Assembly: GCF_030272615.1 (NCBI RefSeq)
Contig: NC_081406.1
Span: 481,280,900 to 481,344,899 of the forward strand
DNA: 64,000 nucleotides
Origin: Cryptomeria japonica
Lineage: Eukaryota; Streptophyta; Pinopsida; Cupressales; Cupressaceae
Direction of reading: 5' to 3'
This document shows, piece by piece, positions 47,251 through 58,030 of the stretch (position 1 is its first letter; each line of letters begins with the position of its first letter). The notes under the pieces were generated by a model, which ran no database searches, was not told the origin of the DNA, and worked only from the letters and a program-made list of their open reading frames with translations. A program made the translations under genes and the position numbers.

Positions 47251-49364
47251 ATGGCAAGAAATGAATTCGCCTCCTCAAAAACCCCTATGTTTGATGGTGT
47301 CAATTATGCATTTTGGAGTAGAAGAATGGAAACCTATTTGTCCTCTCTTGGTTGTGATGTATGGATGTTGGTTGTGAATGGGTATACAGTCCCTAATAAT
47401 CCCCCTACTGATCTAGATACTAAGAAGGAATATGAGAACAATGCTAAAGCTAAAAATTCCATTCTTAGTGGGTTATCTGATAATGAGTTTGTTAAAGTCA
47501 TGCACTGCTCCTCCACCAAAGAAACTTGGGATAAGTTGTAGAAGATATTTGAAGGTGACACTAAAGTCAAGTAAGCCAAGTTACAAACATTGACAACATA
47601 GCTTGAGGGTTTGAAGATGAGAGATGAAGAGAAGATTGTTGACTATTTCCAAAGGATTGATGTAACAACAAATACCATTAGAGGGCTTGGAGAAGAAATA
47701 AAAGATGAGGTGGAAGTGAAGAAAGTAATTTGATCTCTTACATCTAAGTATGATACAAAGGTCTCTACAATAGAAGAAGCAAAATATCTGAAAGTCTTGT
47801 AAATGGATGAGTTGTATGGTTCCTAATTGCTTATGAGATGAGGACTGCCGATACTAAGGTTTTGAAGAAAGAAGCTGCATTCAAAAAATCAAGAAAAGGA
47901 AAAGAAGAGTCTTCTCATGATGCAGCTGGTGAAGACTCTGATGAAATCATGGAAAAATTTGTTAGAAGACTCAAGACAGGTTCAGGCAAATACAAAGGCA
48001 AGCTGCCTTTGAAATGTTTCAACTGTGGAAAGACTGGACATTTTGCTGCTAAATGTCCCTATGGTGATAAGAATGAAGATGATCAATCAAGTGGTAGCAG
48101 ATCATTCGGCAAGGACAGGAAGAAGAATGTCTATTGGCTTGGTAGAAGAGGCTACCAGAAGCAGAGCAATCTTTAAACACATGAAAATGATACCACAGAT
48201 GAGGAAAGTGCCTCAGATGACTGTTGCAGTGAAGATGAAGTCAGAGAAAACCTTTTCATGGCTCAAGAGGTTCTAGTACCTGAATAAGGAGAAGTGGAAG
48301 AGAAAGAAGGAGAAGTAGATCTTGAAGCAGAGCTCATTAGTTCCTTGGATGAGCTAAAGAAAATGCAGCTGAAGAACAAGAGTTATTGGAGCAATCTCTT
48401 GAAGAGTCCAAGAAAAAAATCACAGATCTAAAACTCCAACTAGAAGAAGCCAAAAGGATCTATGAAGCCACTAGCATTGGTCTGAGTGAAAAGGAGAAGG
48501 AGCATCAGAATCTAGAAGAAAAAATAGTGAAGCTCTGGAAGGAATTAGAGAAAAGTTAGGAAGAGATAAAATTGAGAAGCAAATATGAAGGCAACACTAA
48601 AGCCCTGGATAAGATGTTGAGCAAACAGAAGCAATCTAAAGATACCGGTGGCTTAGGTTTTCAAGAAGGACAAAGTTCAAATATCAAAGACACATCCAGT
48701 AAGGAGATGCAATTCACCTCCTTAAATGAAGGTGAAGAGAGTAAGACATTCATGGTGAGCAAGGAGATAGTCAAGAAGACATATGCAGATGCTGCTAGAA
48801 ACTGCCACACAAATCGGTATACTCAATCAATAAACCGAAGACCATACTCAAATGTACCAACATGCAGATCCAAGGAGAAATGCAAGTGTTGATCATGTAT
48901 AATTCACCAGAGTTAGCATCATGAAAGGAAGACCCCCAGTGAGGTAGCCATTTGCAGGTTCAAGACAACCTAACTGATATGTTCCAAATTTTCATGGTTA
49001 TTGTCACTGGTGTAATAAGTTCGGTCATAGAATGGCAGATTGTAGGAAAATGAATGTCAACCCTAGTTTTGAGAGTAGAAACCCATTTGCTGCATTACAA
49101 AGTACAATTGTCACATGTTATAATTGTAATAAGTTTGGTCACAAGAGTTATGAATGTAGGAGTAATATGCAAATGTCCTACAAGAATGTTTTGAGTACAT
49201 CTTACAGTGCTAATGTGAAATGTTATACGTGTCAAAATTTTGGTCACATAAAAAGGTATTGTAAGCTGAGAACTGACAAGCAAAAGAAAATAGTATCAGG
49301 TGAGAAGTTAGAAACAAAACCAGAACACAAAGTGACGAAAGAGGAAAAGAAAGAAGAGAAATAG
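47251..49364 (+). pseudogene. gag: Enlarged copia gag with coiled coil and four zinc knuckles
   Basis: The ATG at 47251 opens MARNEFASSKTPMFDGVNYA, the usual copia gag start, followed by FWSRRMETYLSSLG and KETWDKL. The capsid region continues to about 47800 with five stops. A frameshift near 47820 leads to a basic segment and zinc knuckle CFNCGKTGHFAAKC (about 48015). Another near 48365 leads to a coiled coil (LEESKKKITDLKLQLEEAKR) to about 48600. Three more knuckles follow: CHWCNKFGHRMADC (49002), CYNCNKFGHKSYEC (about 49113) and CYTCQNFGHIKRYC (about 49220). Most plant copia gags carry one knuckle, so the C-terminal extension is unusual. It matches the layout of the element 3 zinc-knuckle protein. 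Confidence 0.85.
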
Positions 49365-50810
49365 GTTTGGGTAGAAAAGGAGAAAAACAAGACAAAGTCC
49401 AGCCTGGTTGTGCAAACTGCTCTACATGCTGAAAGGATGAATCTATGGGTAGTTGATAGTGGTTGCTCAAATCACATGACCAGAGACAATAAAAAGTTCA
49501 TCAAGCTTGATGATTGGAATGGTGGTTCAATCCAGTTTGGTGACAACTCCTCCATCAAGATCAAAGGCCGGGGTACACTGGATATTGATGGCAAGCTCAA
49601 GGCTCATGATGTATACTATGTGGAAGGACTGAAGCATAACCTGCTGAGTGTAAGTTAGATGTGTGACAAAGGGTACAAATTTACATTTGACTCTACCTGT
49701 TGCCAAATAAGAAAGCAGAGTACCGGTTAGGTTGTAGCAGAAGGAAAGAGGATAGATGATAATGTCTACAATCTAAAGGAATGCTATGAGTCACAATGCA
49801 TGATGGGACAAATTGATGAAAGTTGGTTGTGGAACCAGAGATTAGGCCATGTGAACTTTGATAATAGGGTTAAGATAAGCAATAACCAGTGTGTGAGAAA
49901 CATACCTCAGATCATAAAACCGGCAAGCACATTCTATGATGAATGCGTTAGAGGTAAGCAAGAAAAGGTCATATTTAAAATAAAGGAATATAACACATCA
50001 AGACCTTTATAGTTGATACATACAAACTTATGTGGGCCAATAAGGACAAGAGAATTGGCTGGTGAAAGGTATTTCATGTTGCTCATAGATGATTACTCAA
50101 GGATGACTTGGGTAACCTTCTTGCATGATAAGTCACAAGCATTTGAGAGATTCAAGATTTTCAAGAAGATGGTAGAAAATGAAAGTGGGTACTGGGTAAA
50201 ATGATTGAGATCAGACCGAGGTGGAGAATTTTCTTCCAATGAGTTTGTTGACTATTGTGAGAGACATGGAATCTGAAGACAGTATTCAGCTGCAAGGACA
50301 CCTCGACAAAATTGGGTGGTAGAGAGGAAAAATAGGACAGTGAAGGAGATGGCCAGGACAATGTTGAATGAGGCCAACATACCAGATATATACTAGAAGG
50401 AAGTAGTTCATACTGTAGTCTAGACATTAAACTGGGTACAGTTAAGAGTAAACAATAGAATGACTCCTTATGAGCTATGGTATGAAAGGAAACCATCACT
50501 CAAGCACTTTAGAGTGTTTGGTAGTAAGTGTTTCATCAAGAGAGATGCTGATGGATTAGGAAGTTTTGATTCCTTGAGTGATGAAGGAATCTTCTTGGGA
50601 TACTCAACCAACAATAAATCCTACAAATTCCACAACAAGAGATTGAGACAAGTGGTTGAGAGTATAAATGTCATAATAGATGAAGACTCACATAGAGGAA
50701 AATTTGCACCGACACATTACATTAATGTTTCAGATGTTGAATATAAAGAACCATCTGACAATAGACGGGTAGAAGATGCACCAAACAAGATCCCCAACTG
50801 GTATGTGTAG
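49365..50810 (+). pseudogene. pol: Copia protease and integrase, decayed
   Basis: The protease has WVVDSGCSNHMT (near 49450), with the DSG catalytic motif. The pre-integrase zinc region has WNQRLGHVNFDN, but in the CxxC part the first Cys seems to be Tyr (TFYDECVRGK). The integrase core has IHTNLCGPI, then LLIDDYSRMTWVTFL, LRSDRGGEF and the RQNWVVERKNRT part with the catalytic Glu. The first Asp of the usual HTDLCGP is Asn here. Stops fall near 49656, 49728, 50010, 50202, 50274, 50394 and 50421. All segments stay in one frame, so the damage here is substitutions, not indels. Confidence 0.9.
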
Positions 50811-52460
50811 AAGAATCATCTAGAAGAATAGATCATAGGAGATAGGAATGAAGGTGTGTAGACCAGAAGGAGATTAGCCCGAGAAAGTGAGTAGGTAAAT
50901 TTATGTCTCATGACTGAAGTAGAGCCCAAAATGTTTGATGATGCTAGCAAAAGTGAGAAGTGGGTAGATGCCATGGATGAAGAGTTGAGACAAATTGAGA
51001 AAAATCAGACTTGGGAACTTGTTCCTAGACTAGAAGACAAGAATATCATAGGTACCAAATGGATCTATTGGAACAAGATGAATGAGGAAGGTAAGATAGT
51101 CCGACATAAAGCAAGGTTAGTTTGCAAAGGGTATGCTCAAGTGGAAGGTATTGATTTTGAAGACACTTTTGTACCAGTTTCTAGGTTAGAGGCAATAAGA
51201 ATGTTTTTAGCCTTCTCAACCTATAAGGAATATAAAGTGTATCAGATGGATGCAAAATCTTCCTTTCTCAATGATAATCCTGAAGAAGAGGTGTATATGG
51301 AATAGCTGAAAGGGTACTTGTTGCATGAAGATGAGAGTTTTGTATACTGATTAAAGAAAGTCTTGTATGGTTTGAAGCAGGCTCCTAGAGCATGGTATTC
51401 CCGGTTAGACAAATACTTGAAGGAGCAAGGATTTCAGAAAGGGAATGCAGACAACAACTTGTATGTCAAGGTAAATGGAGATCACATGATTATAGTTGTT
51501 TTATATATGGATGATATTATCTTTTGTGGAGACAAGGACATCATGTGCAAAGAATTTGCAGATCAGATGAAGACAAATTTTGAGATGTCCATGCTGGGTG
51601 AGTTATCCTATTTTCTTGGTTTGTAGATCTCACAACAGGAGAAAGGAATTTTCATCTCACAAACCAAGTATGTTAAAGATATGTTGAAGAAATTTCAAAT
51701 GGAGGACAACAAATTGGTCAATACTCCAATCATTACTGATTGTAAGTTGAGTAAACTAGATCAGTCATCGAAAGTTGAGAAAACACTGTATAGGTCTATG
51801 ATTGGTAGTCTGTTGTATTTAACAAAATCTAGACCAGATATTGTACAAGTTGTTTACATGGTAGAAAGATTCCAAGCTGCTCCTAATTAGACTTACTTAA
51901 ATGAAGTCAAAAGGATCTTTAGGTATCTACAAAGAACTATCAGCTATGGCCTGTGGTATCCAAAGAAAGGATACTTCTCTTTGCAGGTTTATACTGATGT
52001 TGATTGGGCAGGAAGTATTGATGAACGAAAAAGTACAAGTGGAGGTCCTTTCTACTTAGGAGACCGGTTAGTATCATGGCACAACAAGAAGCAAGATTTA
52101 GTGTCATTATCTACTGCTGAGGCAGAGTATATAGCAGCTACTACATGTTTTTCATAGGTTTTATGTATGAAGCAGACACTGAAAGACATACAGGTGGAGA
52201 TACCGGAACCTATTCCAATCTGGTGTGATAACTCAAGTGAAATCAATATCTCCAAGAATATAGTAATGCACTCAAGATCAAAACACATTGCAATCAAGTA
52301 TCACTTCTTAAGGGATAAGGTAGAAGACAAGGAGGTCATAGTAGAATATGTTCCAACTGGTGAGAAGATTGCTGACATATTTACCAAGCCACTTCCTTTG
52401 GGCCCATTTGAGTACTTGAGAAAAAATATGGGAGTTGTACCACCATCCGATAACACTTAA
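50811..52460 (+). pseudogene. pol: Copia reverse transcriptase and RNase H, decayed
   Basis: The RT starts near 50910 with the usual WVDAMDEELRQIEKNQTWEL, then GTKWIYWNKMNEEG, KARLVCKGYAQVEGIDFEDT and YQMDAKSSFLN. LYGLKQAPRAWYSRLD and the catalytic LYMDDIIF (near 51504) follow. RNase H has VYTDVDWAGS, STSGGPFYLG, STAEAEYIAA and the terminal ADIFTKPLP. Stops at about 51303, 51348, 51627, 51888 and 52158 interrupt it, and several more lie between 50808 and 50892. YMDD is intact, so the RT family is certain even though the protein is dead. Confidence 0.95.
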
Positions 52461-52664
52461 ATGCATAAGAGGATGCATGATTCAGGGGGAGTCAACCACT
52501 GTTACCATCTTATGACTCTTGAATCATGAAGCATGGACACAGGGGGAGAGTGTGTCTTAATTGGATGTAGTCAAGGGAGAGATTATTGGTGTCAGACTAA
52601 TGTTCCCTTTGCCATTGCTGTCAAAGGGGGAGAGAAATAAGAAAAGACAATGTTAACATCAATG

Positions 52665-52678
52665 CCAAAGGGAGAGAT
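52665..52678 (+). other. Copia polypurine tract
   Basis: CCAAAGGGAGAGAT directly before the right LTR. A similar tract (TCAAAGGGGGAGAG) lies upstream at 52621, as is common in copia elements. Confidence 0.8.
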
Positions 52679-54398
52679 TATTGGCATTGAGTTGTCATTG
52701 ATGTCAACTGGTATTGCAGGCTACTAGTAAAGGTATGTCACCCGATATAAAGAATATTGAACCGACATAAGGAAGATTAACATGAAGGCTTGTCAACCGG
52801 TATGGTGGACGACAAGTAGGTATTGAGACTATCAATGACTTCACTGGTATGAGGTGAGATGCATGTGTGTGTTAGCATGATTGAGTGACAACCAGTAGAG
52901 CATAAACTAGTTTGAAGGATGGCTTCTTGTTTGTGATGAAGAGGCAAAATATTAAAATGATCACAAACCACCAGAGGTGAAGATGTGCTATTGATGTAGT
53001 GTGCACTACCAGTTAGCACAAGGAGAAGGTCTTACTGGTAAGGGCTTGTGCCGGTATGAGTTTGTTGAATGTTCAAGTGTAAACCGACCTTGTGTTGGTG
53101 AGCTGAGTGTATGACTGAGGTGATGCCATGTGGAGCTGAGGTGGAAAGCATGCAGAGGTTGGTGAAGTTTCCATCGACATGGTTGTTGAAACAGTTAGTC
53201 GATATTAATGAAACATCCATAAATCATAGGTCAATAATAGATTGATGCGGCTTGAGGAAGAATGAATTATAGAGAAAGATCAGGGAGTTGTTGGCACTTT
53301 GATTAAAGCAAATAAATTAGACTACGAGAGGACCTTGAGAAGGAAATAGCTGGGTCATAAATGAGTCGACAGATTTCAAGGCCGAAAATCATGGTCAAGA
53401 TTGCTATCTTTAGCAAATATACATTGGATAATGGAAAACATGTATAGATGCATTCATTCAATGTAGGTGATTGATCCAAGGTAGATTGGATCAGATCTGA
53501 TGAAGATTTGATTGATGGAAGAAACCCTAACCACCCTTAGTTTGAATTGAGTTTTGGCGGGAAAACTCAAGACTAAATATGATGACTTGAGACTGTGATC
53601 GATGCTGCTGTAGAGTAAAGGTAAGTAAGGAATTGTTGTCTAAGAGATGAAGAGATAAATACTTGAAGTGTTTATGAGAGAAGACTGTACCGGTAAGGAG
53701 AGGCAGGGTAAATCAGTGTAAGAAACAAACCGACAAAGTTAGCATAAGATACAAAGGTGAAAATCTGAAGGGAGCAACATTTGATAAAGAGTGATCACTG
53801 TGAGTTGAATTGTGAAGATATTGTGAGACGAGACTTAGAAAATTTAGAATCAACAACAAAGCAAAGTTGCTAAGTGTGTGGAGGAAGCACAGACCGATAA
53901 GGTTGAAACTGGCAGAGCAAAATTTTGTAAGGTTGCAAAATTTCTTTTGTAATAGGGATCTCATTTATATAGCTAAGTTTTATATTGTTTTCACTAAGTT
54001 GGTGATTTGTGCAGGGGTTGTAGCTCCTTTAGGTTGTGGCCTATAAATTGTGTAGGGGTTGGTGCTCCTTTGAGTCGGTGCTCCTTGGGTTGGTGCCCTA
54101 AAATTGTAATCAAATCTTTTACATTGTGAGGTTGGATTGGAGCAGAAGATCTCCAACAACTATTCTCACCGAGGTTTTTCCCACATTGGGTTTTCCTCAT
54201 CTATCTAGTGTTGTGTGATGCATTCTTGTGTATGAGTTATGTTGAGTTAGAGAAAATCATTTTACACACTTAGTTTGCACTATTTGAACTACTAGTTAGC
54301 ACTCAATTTGTTTTATATATTACCGGTATATCCCCGTTGAAGAAAAAGTGCTTAAATCACTAATTCACCCCCCTCTCAGTGACCCATTGTGTCCAAAA
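52679..54398 (+). repeat. Copia right (3') LTR
   Basis: Starts TATTGGCATTGAG, so the terminal TG has become TA, and ends TGTCCAAAA where the left LTR has TGTCCAACA. It is aligned throughout with 45563-47175. Confidence 0.92.
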
Positions 54399-55160
54399 AT
54401 ATTACAAAGCTAAATCCTCCATTCCTTCCATCCATTTTGGTCCTTACATCCCTCCATCCACCACCCCATCACCTCAAATAATCCCTAAGCAAGATCAACA
54501 AAGGCACACATCACTGAATGCCTCCCAACACTTTCCTTCCATCATCCCACCATCCATAAAATCCTTAAGTTGTTCATCCTCATGCAACCGTCTCATTGCC
54601 ATTGGAAGAAATTTGGATGCCTAATCTAAAAACCATAAAGCTCAAAATGTACAAAAATCAAAGGATCAACATGTCCCCTTAAAATGACATGCTCAAAAGA
54701 AAAACATGATCTGAAAGAAAGGACAATCCAAAAGGCCGCAAAGGCCCCAAAAGAAAAAATAAAAAACTATGTGGATTCTTAGGATACTTCTAAAAGAAGA
54801 AAAATGAAAATTGGCATCCAAACTTACTAATCCAAAAACTCCATCCATTCACAAGTCCTCCAATCCTCCATCTAACACTCCTCCATCTTCAAAATCCATT
54901 TTGGGTCCTTATGTCCCAAAACCGACCATCCCAACTCCATTATTGCCTTCTTCTATTTGGGTCTTCATGTCCCAAAATCGACATTTTATCCTCCATCTAA
55001 TTCAAAACCCTCTCCTCCACTACTCCACCACCCTTCATGGTGTGTGCCAATGTTGATCTTCCACAAATTTTTCAAAACCCCATCCATTATCCACCATCCA
55101 TTTCTTAGTTCCCTTTCTTAGTTCCTAACTCACTTAATAGGGAAACATTTTGTACAAATG
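54399..55160 (+). other. Probable third segment of element 4
   Basis: CCTCCATCC-rich text with short P/S/I-rich frames (for example 54379-54624 and 54811-55056) in the style of 45073-45508. The copia TSD joins the two. No conserved domain is seen. Confidence 0.4.
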
Positions 55161-55797
55161 AATTTCATGGAAATACATTTGACTCATGAAGATCAAAATA
55201 CCTAGAAGTATTGTAGTGGATGGAAATCAACTTTCTGGCTTGCAACAATGATAGATCTGAAGATATCTTCACATCTTCATTAAGTTCTTTTGTAGAGTTG
55301 CCACCTCTTTGTAGAGGACAAATATCTTGAACAACTAGATTTTTTTTATAGGTCATATTTGTTCAAAAACCACCACTAACCTCCTCCTCCATCATATAGA
55401 TTTGTTCCTCAACTTGTCAGGGTAATTCATCATAAGAGCTCAAATCTGCTTCATCTCTACAGTAAATTCTTTAGTTCTTCTTCAAATAATGCACACTAGT
55501 GTAGAGATCTCAGAGTTGCCACTCACAACTTGTGAGGTATTATGTAATAATCATGAAAATAGACAAATCTAGACAAAAATTACATTGAAAGATGAATTAA
55601 AACAAATTCTCAGGCAATATTTATGAGAATTGACTCAACTGAAAAGGAGATGGACTTAACAAGCTCATGACTCTATAAGATAAAATGACTTTAATAATTC
55701 TTCCCCAACAGAGTCACCGTTTTTGTTGGTGGCTTGGATGGGGTAATCTCAACCAATATGATGATTCAATCTTTTCTAACCAGAGATTCTAGACAAA
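55161..55797 (-). other. Leader-like region left of the minus-strand PBS
   Basis: No coding frame. At 55703-55716 a PBS-like CCCCAACAGAGTCACC is followed by TGTTGGTGGC and then TGGGGTAA. This is a degenerate copy of the PBS/LTR junction at 55798-55840, about 95 bp to the right. It may be a local duplication or the remnant of a second, related element. Confidence 0.45.
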
Positions 55798-55816
55798 TCT
55801 CCCCAGTAGAGTCGCC
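55798..55816 (-). other. Primer-binding site of the TGTTGGTTCCCC family
   Basis: The minus strand reads TGGCGACTCTACTGGGGA, close to the TGGCGACTCTGCTGGGGA-type PBS known from plant Ty3/gypsy elements. It lies five to six bases from the LTR start at 55822 and sets the minus orientation. Confidence 0.85.
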
Positions 55817-56163
55817 ATTTTTGTTGGTTCCCCAAATGGGGTTAACACTGCATGAGGCAGAAATCGAGTCGATTCTTCAGATTATCTATGGAGAAGCCAA
55901 CTCCAACTATAAATATCTTTCAAGAACTTTGACCAACATTGACAAGGATTCTATAAATCCTTTTACACTTTGGGCTCTGCAAGACCCGAGAGGTTGATCC
56001 CTTGGTGAATCTATAATCATTGCATTGTACTCACAATTTTCATGAAAACTAAGCAGATAATATCATATAACAGCTCAACAAAGAGGGAGAATGCTCAAGA
56101 ATGGAAAATTCTTCAATGATCCTCGACCTATTAGAGCATGAGATGTCTTCAATAAATAGTAAC

Positions 56164-57726
56164 TGTAGACACCTAAAAATGGTCAACGCTTGCGGGATCA
56201 TACTTTAACATTTGCGCATTGCCTCATTTTAGGTTTTTGCGTTGCATTAACATTTCTCCTATGTCACACACTTGGTTTTTATCATTTGCGAGCATCAAGT
56301 CATTCTTCTACATTCTTCATTTATCTCGCTCTCGAATTTGGTCTTGTCGACAATACTATCCAATCATGATTTTGATCAATTTTATCCTGTCGCATCAATG
56401 TGCGTACTCATTTGTCATCATTTTGGACATCGTCAATCCTAATTAGGGTTTTATCCTCCTGTCAATCTTGCGATCGATTTGTCATTGATCGTTGTCCTCT
56501 TATCAATCTTGTCATCTGGCGATCGATTTATCATCAATCCTTATCATTTTCAATCTTGTCGTTTGACGATCGATTTGTCATCGGTCGTTGTCATGTTCAA
56601 TTTTGTCATTTTGTGATCGATTTGTCATCAATTGTGGTCATTTTTGTCATCTTGCAATCTATTTTGTCATCAATCCTTGTCCTCTTGTCAATTTTGTCAT
56701 CTTGCGATAAATTTATCATCGATCGTTGTCTGTCTCAATTATGTCAATTTGGATCAATTAGTCATTGTTCCTCGTCAATTGGTGCATTTGATCAACCAAA
56801 TCATTTATCATATTGGTCATTTATCAATCCAAAATCAAATCAAATCGAATTAATTATCTTTCATCAAGACCTAATTCATCCTCTAGGGTTTCGTGATTTC
56901 ATCATTTAACCTGGTTTGTTATTTCCTCCTTTAGGATTAATAAATTATTTATTTATCCTAAGTTTTCTTGTCACAATTAAATGTTCATTTAATTGGCTAA
57001 TTATTCTTCTTTGTGAATTAATTAATAAATGACAAATTATTAATTAATTTACCTAATTTCTAATTTCCATCAATTTTCTAATTTCTTAATTCCTCATTTC
57101 TAATTTTCTAATTTTCTAAATTCTTAATTTCATTTCCTCCTATTTCTCTCCTAAATTCATGGGAATGACATAGAAGTTTGTCATAATTTGTCATAATTGA
57201 CAATCAATCAATTCTTGACATAGAAATTTGTCATAAATTGTCATAAATCATCAATCAACAAATTTTGCATAGAAGGTGCATAATTTGTCATAAATTTGTC
57301 ATAATTGACATAATTGATTTGCAATTTCCATTTGAATTGAATCATGCTAATTTGATCATTTCTCCAATTTATCTATAAATTGGATGATCTTCATCAATCA
57401 AAGCTAATTGCTAATTAGATTATCGAATTTCTAATCAATCACATTTCGAGTACTCTTGATCAATAATCTTGTCTACTTGCTTTCAATTATGTGTGTGCAC
57501 TTGTAGGTGAGATCCACAACCAAAATATTTGAAGAGGAAAGAAGAACAATGGAGCCGCATGAAGGAAACATTTGGATTTACATCTGGTTTGCATAATCTT
57601 TTTGAATGTTTTATTTCATGTCTCTATTGAGTGTTGTTTAGGACAGATCGTTGCAATTGAGCTTTTGTGATTGAGCTATTAATGTTTATATATTGCTTGT
57701 GATGATCTCCTATTTCCTAACGTACA
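56164..57726 (+). mobile_element. Solo LTR, TGTAGACACC family
   Basis: A 1563-bp unit starts TGTAGACACCTAAAAATGG and ends CTAACGTACA. It is flanked by a perfect 5-bp duplication GTAAC (56159-56163 and 57727-57731), and the host sequence continues across it exactly as in copy 1 at 22828. The part 56455-56765 is built of degenerate TTGTCATC/GATCGATTTGTCATC subrepeats. A TATAAAT lies at 57374-57380. An open frame across the subrepeats (56400-56909) is a by-product. Confidence 0.93.
57374..57380 (+). promoter_or_regulatory. LTR TATA-like box (solo LTR)
   Basis: ATCTATAAATTGGATG, the same context as the boxes at 13042 and 32977, about 350 bp from the LTR end. Confidence 0.55.
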
Positions 57727-58030
57727 GTAACATACGTGAAATAAAAATATATTCTGATATTCAATAAATTATAGCAAGTTATCAATGAGTTTGAACACAA
57801 AATTGACATTAAAGACATTTACAAGCTGTGATCAGTGCCTTACTCCATTGGGTACCCGAGTTTACAAGATGTAAAATGAAAATATGACAAAATTTTATCT
57901 AATAGCATAGGATCCAAGATAATATTGCCTTACAATATATCTCATTTGCAATCCCAACCCAAACTACTCATTGAAATCCCTGCATAAGCCCTACCACTCT
58001 ACAATTCCACTCAAGCATTTAATCGGCCCC

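Larger units (their letters stand above)
45563..54398 (+). mobile_element. Ty1/copia element, full length but decayed
   Basis: LTRs lie at 45563-47175 (1613 bp) and 52679-54398 (1720 bp), with a tRNA-Met PBS and a polypurine tract. The flanks are ATACT (45558-45562) and ATATT (54399-54403), a 5-bp duplication with one change. Domain order is gag, protease, integrase, RT, RNase H, the copia order. Gag is enlarged by a coiled coil and three extra zinc knuckles. About 18 in-frame stops interrupt the pol frame, mostly TAG. The left LTR lacks a segment of about 55 bp present in the right LTR (53670-53725). Confidence 0.95.
32403..55160 (+). mobile_element. Element 4: LTR element broken by two later insertions
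   Basis: A 983-bp LTR (32403-33385) is followed by a PBS and then a leader and P/S-rich text up to 36348. The interior appears to resume at 45073-45562, between the chromovirus and the copia element, and again from 54399 to about 55160. The P/S/D-rich style and SSPCHDPN-type words of 45150-45500 resemble the end of the element 2 ORF. The LTR shares TGTAGACACCTAAAA and CTATAAATTGG with element 2. No 3' LTR was found before 55822, so it was deleted, lies elsewhere, or the last segment has another origin. The right boundary is approximate. Confidence 0.6.
55822..58030 (-). repeat. LTR of the TGTTGGTTCCCC family, copy 2 (interrupted)
   Basis: 55822-56163 and 57732-58030 together match copy 1 (22498-23020 plus 31042-31150). 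It is interrupted by the solo LTR 56164-57726 and cut at 58031 by element 7. Beside a minus-strand PBS, it is the 5' LTR of its element. Confidence 0.8.

Noticed and set aside
56400-56909. 169-codon Ser/Ile/Cys-rich open frame
   Set aside because: It spans the TTGTCATC subrepeats of the solo LTR; repeat-derived and without homologous features.
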